DNA of 25,571 bases from Asterionellopsis glacialis (taxonomy: Eukaryota > Bacillariophyta > Plagiogrammaphyceae > Rhaphoneidales > Asterionellopsidaceae), in assembly GCA_014885115.2 (NCBI GenBank), contig WKLE02000319.1, forward strand, positions 20,114 through 45,684. The letters are read 5' to 3'. Numbering within the stretch: position 1 is the first letter of the stretch; every line of letters begins with the position of its first letter. The position numbers and the translations under genes are program-made. The notes beneath the pieces are model-generated. The model was not told the DNA's origin, did not search any database, and saw only the letters and a list, made by a program, of their open reading frames with translations. This document shows positions 7,655-15,986 of this stretch, in pieces.

Positions 7655-9892
7655 TTACTTGAATCGTTCCATGGCAGCTTTGGCCATTAATTCACGTTTA
7701 TGTTTTTGTACACATTCGGTACTGCAATATATATATCCCAATCGTTCAAACAATTGTGATTTACGTTTTCCTTTTTGGGGTGTTTGACAAAAATCGCATA
7801 CCAAAGTAGCTTTACCAGTAGTACCTGTTGTTGTTGTTGTTGTTGATTTTTTAGGTTGTAATCCATCACGTATACGCTTGGCTTCTTCTTGTTGATCCTT
7901 TTTCTTTTGTAATTCTTTTTCTTTTTCTTCTTCTTGTACTAATTTTTGTTTTTCCATTGCTTTCTTTTCTTTTTGTCGTGCACGTTGTCTTTTTTTCTTA
8001 TCGGCAGCCTTTTGTTTACGTTCTTGTAAACTTTGTTGGGATAAGGGTGGTCCAACTTTGGCATGTACATCCCAAGATGTAGCAGCAGCAGTAGCAGAAA
8101 ATTTAGATGCAAGATAATCTTCTCCCAATTTATTTCGTGCTATACGAAAGGCATCTCGTACTTTATCATGACATGCCACATAATACGGTACACGATTACG
8201 TACGTCTACAATGCATGGATTGGCATGCCCAACCAATAATAATAATGAAACACATTCAGCTGCTGCATTGATGGAGGAGGAGCTTGTGTTGGTAGTGGTG
8301 TTGGTAGTGGAAGAAGAGTCATCAGCACCACCAGCCATGGCAGCATAATGAAGTGGTGTCATCCAATCAGGTCCAGCACATGCATTGATATGATCTTTCC
8401 ACGATGAAGAAGCAGTATCGGAAAGTAATTCTTTGACTAATTCAACATTCCCTTCCGCAGCAGCGGTATGTAAGGGTGTGAGTGGTGGTGGCTGTACGGT
8501 GTCATTATCTTTTTTGTTTGGCACTTTTGTTGTCGTTTCACTCTTTTCCGTTGTAGTATCACTTGTAGCCGTAATCGTAGGAGTTGTTGTTGTGGATGTA
8601 GTTGGAATAACATTGACAATATGCAATTGCATCATGACTTGATATATAGCACATGCACTTTCATAGGTTGGTTTACCATAATTTAAAGGTATTTTTCGTA
8701 CTTTAGGTATTGTACTGGATGGTAAATGATCGGTAATGTGTTGTTTCATCATGGTGGGGGGACACGATACGAGTATACAACATGCTGTATGTTGCAATTG
8801 GTACTGTTGGGTCCATGATTCCATGGTTTCTTGTACATTTTGTTGCAAGGCAATTTCACCGGCACGTCGTAATTGAGCACCCATGGAGTTGGCCTTGCCC
8901 TTGGAATTGTCCATGGACGATTGTGATTTGCCTTGTTTTTTACGTTGTGTATATTTAGTAAATGTAGTGTGTACCAAACATTGGGATTGTTGGAAAATGG
9001 CACCTGTAAATCGTCCACTTTGAAGTAACAATACTACCACCACCGCCCCATGACTATTGCTTTCGTGAGAGTCTCTTGACATGGTTTGGACCATATCTAA
9101 TAATAATTGACATTGTCTAGTTTTACTTTCACGTAATTCATGTTTGGTCAAGAATGCGGATGGTATGTGTAATTCTTTCGTATAAGATAGTAATTTTGAT
9201 GTTTCCGTCCTACTTGTCGCAGCATTGTTGTCTTTATTTGTCTCTTGTGGTTGTAACAACAAGAGTGGAAATGAAATAGTAGGTGGTGACCCTATTTGTT
9301 GTATAAGACTTTGTATGGATTGATATTTTTTTGATTTTTTATTTTGTTTGTCACGTTTGATTTGTTCTTCATGTTGTAATTGAGTCAATCGATCAATATC
9401 TTGTTCCTTGTGGATTGTATTATAATCATCATTTTTTGTTGGATGAGTAGTTCTAGTAGGAGTAGTATCTTCGTTAGTAGAACTATTGTCACTGTTAGAA
9501 CTATTGTCACTGTTACTTTTGTTACTACTAGTAGAATTCTCGTCATTGTCATTCTCACTCATGGAATCATTGTCATTTTCTTTTTTTGGTTTGATCAAGA
9601 ATAAATCATCTATTTCTTCTTGTTCTTCTTGTTGTTGTTGTTTCAATTTAGGATGAGCATAATAATTTGTTGTATTAATTTCACCATGTTGTGCATCCCA
9701 TGCATGACAATATTGTAAGGCTTGTTGAAGTATTGAAACACTTGAAGGTGTATATAAATTCAATGTAGTTCTTTTTTGATTTGTGGTTGTTGTTGGTGGT
9801 GTGGATTGTGACATTTTTTTTTTGGTTGATTTTAGATTCTCTCTTTTTTGTTGTTCTTGTTGTTGTTGTGCAATGTTTGAGTGTTGAAACAA
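7655..9892 (-). CDS. VMS1: Vms1/ANKZF1-type peptidyl-tRNA hydrolase, 745 aa
   Basis: Vms1/ANKZF1 releases nascent chains from peptidyl-tRNA on stalled 60S subunits during ribosome-associated quality control, with Cdc48/p97 as partner. Domains seen: a disordered, Gln/Asn/Asp-rich N-terminus (1-200); a VLRF1 release-factor-like domain (about 282-425) whose catalytic loop reads KQGKSQSSMD, placing the expected catalytic Gln at Q324, followed by GAQLRRAGE (338-346); two or more ankyrin repeats (LTPLHTAAAEGNVELVKELL, 471-490, and MTPLHYAAMAGG, 511-522); a charged coiled coil (about 620-680); and a C-terminal treble clef (C699, C702, C723, C727; VATC type). The last residues, R733 to R743, fit the p97-binding VIM consensus RX5AAX2R exactly. 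The N-terminal C2H2 zinc finger of yeast and animal proteins is absent (C62 is the only Cys in the first 250 residues). An alternative start is Met27. The gene is divergent from the PUB gene, another Cdc48-cofactor type. Confidence 0.92.
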   Translation of the reverse strand: MFQHSNIAQQQQEQQKRENLKSTKKKMSQSTPPTTTTNQKRTTLNLYTPSSVSILQQALQYCHAWDAQHGEINTTNYYAHPKLKQQQQEEQEEIDDLFLIKPKKENDNDSMSENDNDENSTSSNKSNSDNSSNSDNSSTNEDTTPTRTTHPTKNDDYNTIHKEQDIDRLTQLQHEEQIKRDKQNKKSKKYQSIQSLIQQIGSPPTISFPLLLLQPQETNKDNNAATSRTETSKLLSYTKELHIPSAFLTKHELRESKTRQCQLLLDMVQTMSRDSHESNSHGAVVVVLLLQSGRFTGAIFQQSQCLVHTTFTKYTQRKKQGKSQSSMDNSKGKANSMGAQLRRAGEIALQQNVQETMESWTQQYQLQHTACCILVSCPPTMMKQHITDHLPSSTIPKVRKIPLNYGKPTYESACAIYQVMMQLHIVNVIPTTSTTTTPTITATSDTTTEKSETTTKVPNKKDNDTVQPPPLTPLHTAAAEGNVELVKELLSDTASSSWKDHINACAGPDWMTPLHYAAMAGGADDSSSTTNTTTNTSSSSINAAAECVSLLLLVGHANPCIVDVRNRVPYYVACHDKVRDAFRIARNKLGEDYLASKFSATAAATSWDVHAKVGPPLSQQSLQERKQKAADKKKRQRARQKEKKAMEKQKLVQEEEKEKELQKKKDQQEEAKRIRDGLQPKKSTTTTTTGTTGKATLVCDFCQTPQKGKRKSQLFERLGYIYCSTECVQKHKRELMAKAAMERFK

Positions 9893-10003
9893 CTTTTTTT
9901 TTTTCTAGACTTTTGACGTGTCTCAAACAAGACAGACGTGTGTCCCCCTTTTTTTTCTATTTTTTTTTTTTTTCCGTGTACTATTTATGAATGGAGAGGA
10001 GAG

Positions 10004-10015
10004 AACTCTAAACAC
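10004..10015 (+). promoter_or_regulatory. leader element AACTCTAAACAC, copy 1
   Basis: This 12-mer lies 17 bases before the ATG at 10033. The same 12-mer lies at 10850-10861, 11 bases before the PUB start codon. Both are preceded by GAGA. A shared short leader, or a piece of copied 5' UTR, would explain it. Confidence 0.3.
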
Positions 10016-10032
10016 CTAGTTCGATTCGTGTA

Positions 10033-10218
10033 ATGACAAATGGGTTACGTACGACTCTTGAGACAATGGCAGGTTGTGTTGTCGGTGGTCTGTTGCTGTC
10101 CTTGGTGTTCAATCATGCATGGACAAAAAAGGAGGGCAAACGATATGAATCATGGATGACAAGAACAAGAAAATGGATAGTCTCTACGCTGTTTTGCAAG
10201 AATGACGGACGAACGTGA
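10033..10218 (+). CDS. possible small single-pass membrane protein, 61 aa
   Basis: The frame encodes a short protein with one hydrophobic segment at about residues 12-29 (MAGCVVGGLLLSLVF and neighbours), followed by a basic tail rich in Lys and Arg. This is a plausible layout for a small tail- or signal-anchored peptide. It is preceded by the same 12-mer as the PUB gene's start codon, which modestly favours it being translated. I recognise no family. It could equally be an upstream frame in a longer transcript or chance, since 61 codons is near background. It is on the + strand, divergent from VMS1. Confidence 0.35.
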   Translation: MTNGLRTTLETMAGCVVGGLLLSLVFNHAWTKKEGKRYESWMTRTRKWIVSTLFCKNDGRT

Positions 10219-10758
10219 CAACTACACTAACGAAACTATCCTTGGTCTTTGAGTCTGTCTGTCGTGTCGGGCGGCGCCAGTCAATCAAGACGACAACGAC
10301 AATCAGGAAGGCAATACAGCTTGGTTTGTCGAACGTCGTCGTCGAAGCGAACAATCGTCATGGATTGGTTCGATTTCGAATTTAGTGGATTCCCGTAGTG
10401 TTTCTACAGAAACGAAAAAGTTGAAAAATATAGCTCTTGGACTTACACACACACGACTGACGCACTACGATATAATGTAACAATCATGTTCGACTGTGTA
10501 CCAGTTAGTATCGGCATGCATCAATAATTATAATAACAGGTATCAATATAATATTATCACGTTACGTGTTTTTTTTTATTGTCCCGGCAATGCTGGCTCT
10601 TGTGAGTTTTTCGCGCTCTAAAAATTTAAAAACAAGAAAAATAAGGTGTTGTCACGTTTGCTTGGAAAAAGTCCACCCTTTTTTTTCCCCTCCTTCTGTG
10701 CTGTTTCCATTGGCTTCTTCTTCTGTCGTTTTTAAAAAAAAACAAGAAAAAACAAAAA

Positions 10759-10784
10759 GTCTCTAGAGTCTAGTCTCTAGAGTC
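10759..10784 (+). repeat. direct repeat GTCTCTAGAGTC x2
   Basis: Two exact 12-mers (10759-10770 and 10773-10784) are separated by TA and each contains the palindrome CTCTAGAG. They lie about 90-115 bases before the PUB start codon, a position suitable for a promoter element. The palindrome occurs again 50 bases before the F-box gene start at 15926-15937. Confidence 0.5.
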
Positions 10785-10849
10785 TTCCTATACAGTATAC
10801 CTGAAAACTCCAAGTCTCATCCATAGTTGTACGTAACTCAACAAGAGAT

Positions 10850-10861
10850 AACTCTAAACAC
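10850..10861 (+). promoter_or_regulatory. leader element AACTCTAAACAC, copy 2
   Basis: This is the second exact copy of the 12-mer, placed 11 bases before the ATG of the PUB gene at 10873; see the copy at 10004. Confidence 0.3.
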
Positions 10862-10872
10862 ACAGCAGAATC

Positions 10873-11613
10873 ATGTCGTCGTCATCGTCTTCCTTGACTG
10901 AAATAAATCAAGCTACACCGGGTGTTCATTTACAAAATTTAGTAATATGTACCAACATGTCCATACAAGAAAAAATTGATTGTTTCAAGGTATTGAAAGT
11001 TGTCGTCAAGAATTTAGCTGATCCTGTCAAAGCCAATGATACGACGATGAAATATCGTCAATTACGATTGTCCAATCCTAAAATACATCAAACTGTAGGT
11101 CGTCATGGTGAAGCCATGGCATACCTTCAAGCTATTGGATTTGTCATTACTCAAGACGAAACGACAAGAAACGAAAAAGAATCTCTATTGAAATTAAAAG
11201 ATTCCATTGTCAATGTAGCCTTGTTTCAAACATCCTTACAAGAAGTGACAACAGCCTTGGAAATGGTAGATAGTAGTAGTAGTAACAATACTACAACGAA
11301 TACCAACAAACGTTCCCTATCGCGTTGTTCGTCTTCCAATTCATCCACGTATTCATCCTCCTCCAACCATGAAGAAAAGAAATCGTCCTACGAACCACGC
11401 ATGACGGAAAAACAAAAGGCACGACTCTTGTTGGAACAAAAAGAAAAAGAAGAAAAACAAAAAGCCAAACAATTACGGAAACAAACATCGGCACAAATTA
11501 AAATGGATAAACATGTACGACTGAATGATCCGAATTGGAAACCAAGTGTTGCAGCAGCTGCTGCCAAGGCAGGTGATTCCATGTCTACCTTTCGTGACAA
11601 ATATGGAGAATAA
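10873..11613 (+). CDS. PUB-domain protein, 246 aa
   Basis: The PUB (PUG) domain spans about residues 30-115. The family's signature is clear: a leading amphipathic helix (EKIDCFKVLKVVVKNLADP, 33-51), then KYRQLRLSNPKI (60-71), and GEAMAYLQAIGFVI (79-92). PUB domains bind the C-terminal tail of Cdc48/p97, as in peptide N-glycanase and some UBX proteins. No transglutaminase, UBX or UBA domain is attached, so this is a free-standing adaptor. A Ser/Thr/Asn linker (130-172) is followed by a charged helix (176-205) and a tail ending LNDPNWKPS...STFRDKYGE that looks conserved rather than random. Start chosen at the first ATG, directly after a 5' leader. Its nearest neighbour VMS1, transcribed divergently, also carries a p97-binding motif. 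Decayed duplicates of its last 10 codons lie at 19397. Confidence 0.85.
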   Translation: MSSSSSSLTEINQATPGVHLQNLVICTNMSIQEKIDCFKVLKVVVKNLADPVKANDTTMKYRQLRLSNPKIHQTVGRHGEAMAYLQAIGFVITQDETTRNEKESLLKLKDSIVNVALFQTSLQEVTTALEMVDSSSSNNTTTNTNKRSLSRCSSSNSSTYSSSSNHEEKKSSYEPRMTEKQKARLLLEQKEKEEKQKAKQLRKQTSAQIKMDKHVRLNDPNWKPSVAAAAAKAGDSMSTFRDKYGE

Positions 11614-12037
11614 AATAAAAATGATATAATGAAAACATCAAATTGAAAAAAAGAACACACAATAACAACATGGATTGAAAGAAAGAAAGAAAAAAAACAA
11701 AGAAAAGAATCTTATATTTGTCTACTTGGGAAAAAGAAGAAGAAGAGAGAGAGAAGGACGTTAGGAATGCGGGTGACTAGAATAATGACAACAATACCAG
11801 TGATGGTATGCTTATAGCTGATATATACATTTCAGAAACTCCCTCAAGGACTAAAACTATAGACGTCAATGTAATTCTTTGAAGATTAAAAAAAAATAAA
11901 GAAATAGAAACACACACATGACATGTAAAAAGTAGTTTACGTTACATATTACTCCTATTACTTTTTGACACAGTTTTATCTTGACGTCGTTGTCGTCGTC
12001 GTTGTCGTTACAAGGATGATGGTTGTAGTTGTAAAGG
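11581..12037. repeat. segmental duplication, copy 1 (partner 19397-19808)
   Basis: Colinear with 19397-19808. Shared anchors in order are: ATG..TACCTTTCGTGA..ATATGG (end of the PUB frame), AACATGGATTGAAA, GAATCTTA followed by GTCTACTTGGGA, AGTGATGGTATGCTTATAG, ATACATTTCAGA, ATGTAATT, GAAATAGAAACACACACA, and GATGGTTGTAG. The copies differ by substitutions and indels throughout, so the event is old. Copy 1 contains the intact PUB 3' end and a decayed 3' end of a GDNPSC-family gene. Confidence 0.9.
11967..12037 (-). pseudogene. relic 3' end of a GDNPSC-family gene
   Basis: Read on the minus strand, this encodes LQLQPS followed by a stop at 12008-12010 and then an Arg/Gln-rich tail, in the same frame as the intact C-terminus of the gene at 19738, which reads LQLQPSPVQQEGRRQNKAK. 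The DNA match continues into the shared 3' flank. No upstream remainder of the gene is visible beyond about 12037. Confidence 0.75.
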
Positions 12038-12538
12038 TTACCACCAAAATTATTATTTCATATTATTGGCATACTCCAAAGCGCATATAAAGACATTCAG
12101 ATTCTAATACGAAAGTTATAATACTATACGTTCCGGTCAAATTTCTAAAAAGCATATTATTTATAGGCATGGGGTGTATAATAATATAATCCCTTCACGC
12201 TGGTCTTTGTAGAGAATGAGCGAATAAGAAAGCTAGCGATGAAGGCCTTACGCCATCTTCTCTTCAAAGGTACATACAGTATGGAACTGTAGAAAGTGGG
12301 GAGAATGTGGAACTATAAACAACAGTTGTGGATCTAAAGCTCTAGCTAGAGGGACCATACATCAAATTTTGATTTTGCAAGAGGTGTATCAATCATTTTT
12401 ATTGAACAGGACGAAACATGTTTGGTTACATTTTTTTTTGCTTTGAAGATAACTTATATATAGTTGTACACCACCTACTGGCTAGAAATGAAGAGATTAC
12501 TTTCACGAGTAGATAAGAGTGAACGACATGTTAGTCAT

Positions 12539-12589
12539 NNNNNNNNNNNNNNNNNNNNNNNNNNNNNNNNNNNNNNNNNNNNNNNNNNN
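12539..12589. other. assembly gap (51 N)
   Basis: A run of 51 undetermined bases. Its true length is unknown. It lies between the PUB and dynamin genes, so the spacing there is not reliable. Confidence 1.
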
Positions 12590-12678
12590 GGAGTTTATTC
12601 TACCCGAAATACTCCTTCTCACCTTGGAAAACAATATACCATAAAACAAAAACTCTATGTACTCTAGTGATTTTTCTC

Positions 12679-15282
12679 TTAGACCAAGGACTGAAAGATT
12701 ACCATGGCTTTATTCATTTCTTCCAATTCTTCCGTCAATTCCTTGTATTTTCTTATAAAGCTAGGACTATCTCTCATGGCTATATCTAATTCTTCATCGG
12801 TCGTGTTCCACAGGGAATCTTGCACACGTGTCTCAAGTGTACGAAATACTTCCCAACAAATCATGGGTGTACGATCAATGACACGTTTTGTAGCAATACG
12901 CCCATAACTTTCCAAAACAATTTCCATGTCTTCCGCCATGTGTTGATCTACCGTCTTCAAACGATTCCGTTCAAACACTTCATCCATAATGGTTCGGATT
13001 GCTTCTGTATCAAAGGCACCCGCGTGATCCAATCGTAACGCAGCTTCTAAATCACGTTTAATACTTCGATGACGTGCAGCAGCAATATGTTCAAACAAAA
13101 TATGATCCTGCGTGTAGGGATGTTTTTCAATATCCAAATGTGCCCTAACCTGTTTTTGTGCTTCTGTCACCAAGGTTTGAGCAGCCTCAAAACTCGACAT
13201 TTGAATCCGTTGCTTCAATTTTGGATATCGGCCTGAAACACTTATAGATGTTTTGGATAAGGATTCAGTAATTGCCAACTGAACAATAGCAGATGTCTTG
13301 TTGACCAATGCAGTACAATGAGGGGTCCAGTCTTCCTCAATAAATTCCGAAACAATATTTTTAAAGATATCTGCATTTAAGAAACAGGCCAGGTCATCCG
13401 TACGATTGTCGGCAATTTTATCCTGCAACCATGATGGGTCCGTCCGTATTTTGTCGAGGGGTATGTTTTTGAGTAAATCGAATGTATTATCGGATCGAGC
13501 AATGTATACTTTCGTCCCATCTGACCAAACATTATCTTCTTCTAAAGCAGAGTCGGAATGATATCCCACAAAATCAAAAAGCACATCAGTCGTTTGATCT
13601 TTTTTATTTACAAAGTCCACACATGCATATCCATTCCCCACATGAACAACATCTCCATGAACACTACCTTTCTCCGAGGTAACCAAAACTTGAGCACCTT
13701 CAACGATGGATTTGATCGTTGCCAAGGAACCGTCACGAATCGATGCCATAAATAATGTACAAGCTTCATGAAGCTTTGCAGCTGCCGATGGTTCATTATT
13801 ATTGTTGGCGTTGCTGTTACTGTTCATATTGGCTCTGGTAATGTTCCTTATAGACGATGATGATGGTGCACGACTCCCTTTGCCGCTTAGTGAAGCTTTT
13901 AAATTAGATAAAAAGGATTGGCATATATCTTGGTAACACCTTCTTTTGTCCAAGATGGTCCCTAGTGTCGGTTCACCCATGGTTGATAGAGTATTCATAG
14001 CTTCTTGTTGCTTTTGAGTAATTTCCTTGAGAATGGAAGGGATAGAATCACGAATCATAGACATTTGTAATTCACCTAACTTTCTTCGTAAGTTTGTAGT
14101 ACCAAACAAATCTCTTTCTTGTACACTTTTCCATGGTTCCACACGTTCAAAGAATTGCGTTTCATCAATTAGACCATCCTGTATGGATTGTCCCTTATCC
14201 AGTGCTGCCTGTCCTCTACCTTTGACCATGTGAAATCCCAAGGAGAAATTAATTTTATCCCCCATGAGCAATTCCAATACATCACTTTCAGCACCCATAT
14301 CAATTAAATCAGGTTTGGTAATGACAGGGATGGTTCGCGATGTTTGTGGATCAACCTTTTGTGCATCACTCATAATTTGCGAATTATGAAAATCAACATT
14401 GGCAGGAACAACGGCCAAAATGACACACCGCTGATTTTGTAAGTATTCTTGAATCAATGATTGAATGTTGGATATCATATCTTCACTTTCATGACGAGAA
14501 TGGGACCGTACAAGACCAGGTAAATCCATCAAGGTCAAATCATAGCAATCAGGCCCACCATAAATTTTGACAGAAACAATGTTATGGGAGATATCCTTTT
14601 GACACTTTTCCATAATATGATTTTGAGCTTTTTGAATCAAAAGTGGAAGTTGTTGTAAATTTGATTCTTGTACAAATTGTTCTGGAAAACCACCATCATC
14701 ATTATCGTTCCCATTCTCCTTGGTATTTGCAGTATCTCTCCATTGAATTTGAACAGATGCACCTCGTCGGTGATGATCCTTGGTAGCACTTTTATCATCA
14801 TCATCATCAACAACACCATCATTATCCGATTGACGAATCATTTGTAGCAACACAGGACATCGTGTTGTTAACTCATGACTTTGCGGAAGTTCAATATTTG
14901 CAAGTTGACTAAGTAATGATGATTTCCCACTGGAGGTATCACCCATGACAGCAATCATTGGTAATTCAATGTATTTACTAACATTGGTCGTACAAGTCAA
15001 TTTATCCATAAACTCACGTATAGCCGCATTACCAGGAAGATCCATACTAATGGATGGTGAGGAGGATAACGAGGAAACCTTTTTCATTTGTTTTAGCATA
15101 CTTTTTTCCTCCTTTTCTTCTACTTTTTCCTCCTTGGCAGAACTGAAGGAGGAATCATCATCTTCAGTATTGTGGTTGATGTTGCTGCTGTTTCCTTCGT
15201 CGGATGATGTCTTGCTGGTGGCTTCTGGTGGTGGTGGTGGTGGTTCGCCTCCAAAGAATGTGTTGAACGGAGACATGTTCAC
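12679..15282 (-). CDS. Mx-like dynamin-family GTPase, 867 aa
   Basis: A dynamin-superfamily GTPase. G domain: G1 GDTSSGKS (114-121), G2 TTRCP (139-143), G3 DLPG (253-256), G4 TKPD (322-325). The TRCP form, VPANVDF (292-298), DAQKVDP and ITKPDLIDMG resemble animal Mx proteins more than classical dynamins, and like Mx it has no PH or C-terminal proline-rich domain. The stalk includes LHEACTLF (504-511) and ADNRTDDLACFLNADIF (624-640); the GTPase effector region is about 785-866. Residues about 528-612, between two stalk segments, are an extra module rich in Val/Gly/aromatic residues (GAQVLVTSEKGSVHGDVVHV and following) that looks like a small SH3/Tudor-like barrel. A linker of Asn/Ser lies at 475-497. 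The N-terminus (1-80) is disordered with a Pro run (15-19). These proteins remodel membranes by GTP-driven assembly; target membrane is unknown. The first ATG is used; Met3 is a near alternative. Confidence 0.9.
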   Translation of the reverse strand: MNMSPFNTFFGGEPPPPPPEATSKTSSDEGNSSNINHNTEDDDSSFSSAKEEKVEEKEEKSMLKQMKKVSSLSSSPSISMDLPGNAAIREFMDKLTCTTNVSKYIELPMIAVMGDTSSGKSSLLSQLANIELPQSHELTTRCPVLLQMIRQSDNDGVVDDDDDKSATKDHHRRGASVQIQWRDTANTKENGNDNDDGGFPEQFVQESNLQQLPLLIQKAQNHIMEKCQKDISHNIVSVKIYGGPDCYDLTLMDLPGLVRSHSRHESEDMISNIQSLIQEYLQNQRCVILAVVPANVDFHNSQIMSDAQKVDPQTSRTIPVITKPDLIDMGAESDVLELLMGDKINFSLGFHMVKGRGQAALDKGQSIQDGLIDETQFFERVEPWKSVQERDLFGTTNLRRKLGELQMSMIRDSIPSILKEITQKQQEAMNTLSTMGEPTLGTILDKRRCYQDICQSFLSNLKASLSGKGSRAPSSSSIRNITRANMNSNSNANNNNEPSAAAKLHEACTLFMASIRDGSLATIKSIVEGAQVLVTSEKGSVHGDVVHVGNGYACVDFVNKKDQTTDVLFDFVGYHSDSALEEDNVWSDGTKVYIARSDNTFDLLKNIPLDKIRTDPSWLQDKIADNRTDDLACFLNADIFKNIVSEFIEEDWTPHCTALVNKTSAIVQLAITESLSKTSISVSGRYPKLKQRIQMSSFEAAQTLVTEAQKQVRAHLDIEKHPYTQDHILFEHIAAARHRSIKRDLEAALRLDHAGAFDTEAIRTIMDEVFERNRLKTVDQHMAEDMEIVLESYGRIATKRVIDRTPMICWEVFRTLETRVQDSLWNTTDEELDIAMRDSPSFIRKYKELTEELEEMNKAMVIFQSLV

Positions 15283-15986
15283 TCCACTTTTACAACTGAA
15301 TCGTTTCTTCTAAATCTCTTTGGTATCCTGTCAAGATGCGATTGCCTTGCTTATTATTATTTCTTCTTGTTTGCCTTGACGAGTTTTGAGCTTTCGTTTT
15401 GAGGAAGAAAAATGATGTACCGTAGAGTCCAGTACAATACCTCTTTACAGGTAATAATGACGACGACCTGATCAACAACAGACAAAACTTTCCAACTTTG
15501 GTGTAAGTGGAATCTTGTAAAATTGTGTGAATATTCCAAAAATAAACATTGATGAATATCCATATAAGCTTTATGGGCACGACTGAGTTGACAGCGAGTT
15601 TTCCAAGTACACAACGATATCACGAAATCTGTATGCAGGTAAATTTTTTCCATGTGTACCAGGTACCGCCTGTACTTACTAGGAGATGGCTCGCACCGGT
15701 CGGACATGGTATTTCAACTCGCAATATGAATGCGCGAAAAAAATGATTGAAGATAGGAGGATTTCATTTTTTGGGGTGCATAGTTCTTTTCTGTGATTCA
15801 GCGTCAATGAATATCAATTACTCATTGCGGGCGTCGGAGATCTTCTGTTGTTGCCAAGTTAGTGCAGTAAGCGTGAGAACAAGAAGAGTGTCCGTGCTGT
15901 CTGCATTGTGCAAAATTGAATTAGACTCTCTAGAGAGAGCCCACAAATAATAGTACTTGTGCTATACTATTACAGTTGTACACATC
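15283..15986. other. divergent promoter region, dynamin (-) and F-box (+)
   Basis: No gene is supported. It carries one TACCAGGTA site (15657-15665), and the 12-base palindrome CTCTCTAGAGAG at 15926-15937, 50 bases upstream of the F-box start codon. The short minus-strand frames near 15290-15707 overlap each other and show no domain. Confidence 0.55.
15926..15937. promoter_or_regulatory. palindrome CTCTCTAGAGAG before the F-box gene
   Basis: A perfect 12-base palindrome ending 50 bases before the ATG at 15987. Its core CTCTAGAG is also present twice upstream of the PUB gene. The role as a promoter element is a guess from position only. Confidence 0.25.

Larger units (their letters stand above)
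9893..10872. other. divergent region between VMS1 (-) and the PUB gene (+)
   Basis: It contains poly-T tracts just upstream of VMS1 (about 9948-9973), a possible 61-codon gene at 10033, a duplicated 12-mer GTCTCTAGAGTC at 10759 and 10773, and two copies of AACTCTAAACAC just ahead of ATG codons. Between about 10220 and 10750 I see no gene. Confidence 0.55.
11614..12678. other. intergenic region 3' of the PUB and dynamin genes
   Basis: It holds the second part of duplication copy 1 up to about 12037, then about 500 bases of AT-rich sequence without a supported gene, and the 51-N assembly gap. The 67-codon frame that reads through the gap is an artefact. Confidence 0.6.

Noticed and set aside
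12464..12667. 67-codon + strand frame
   Set aside because: It reads through the 51-N gap, so its translation is meaningless.
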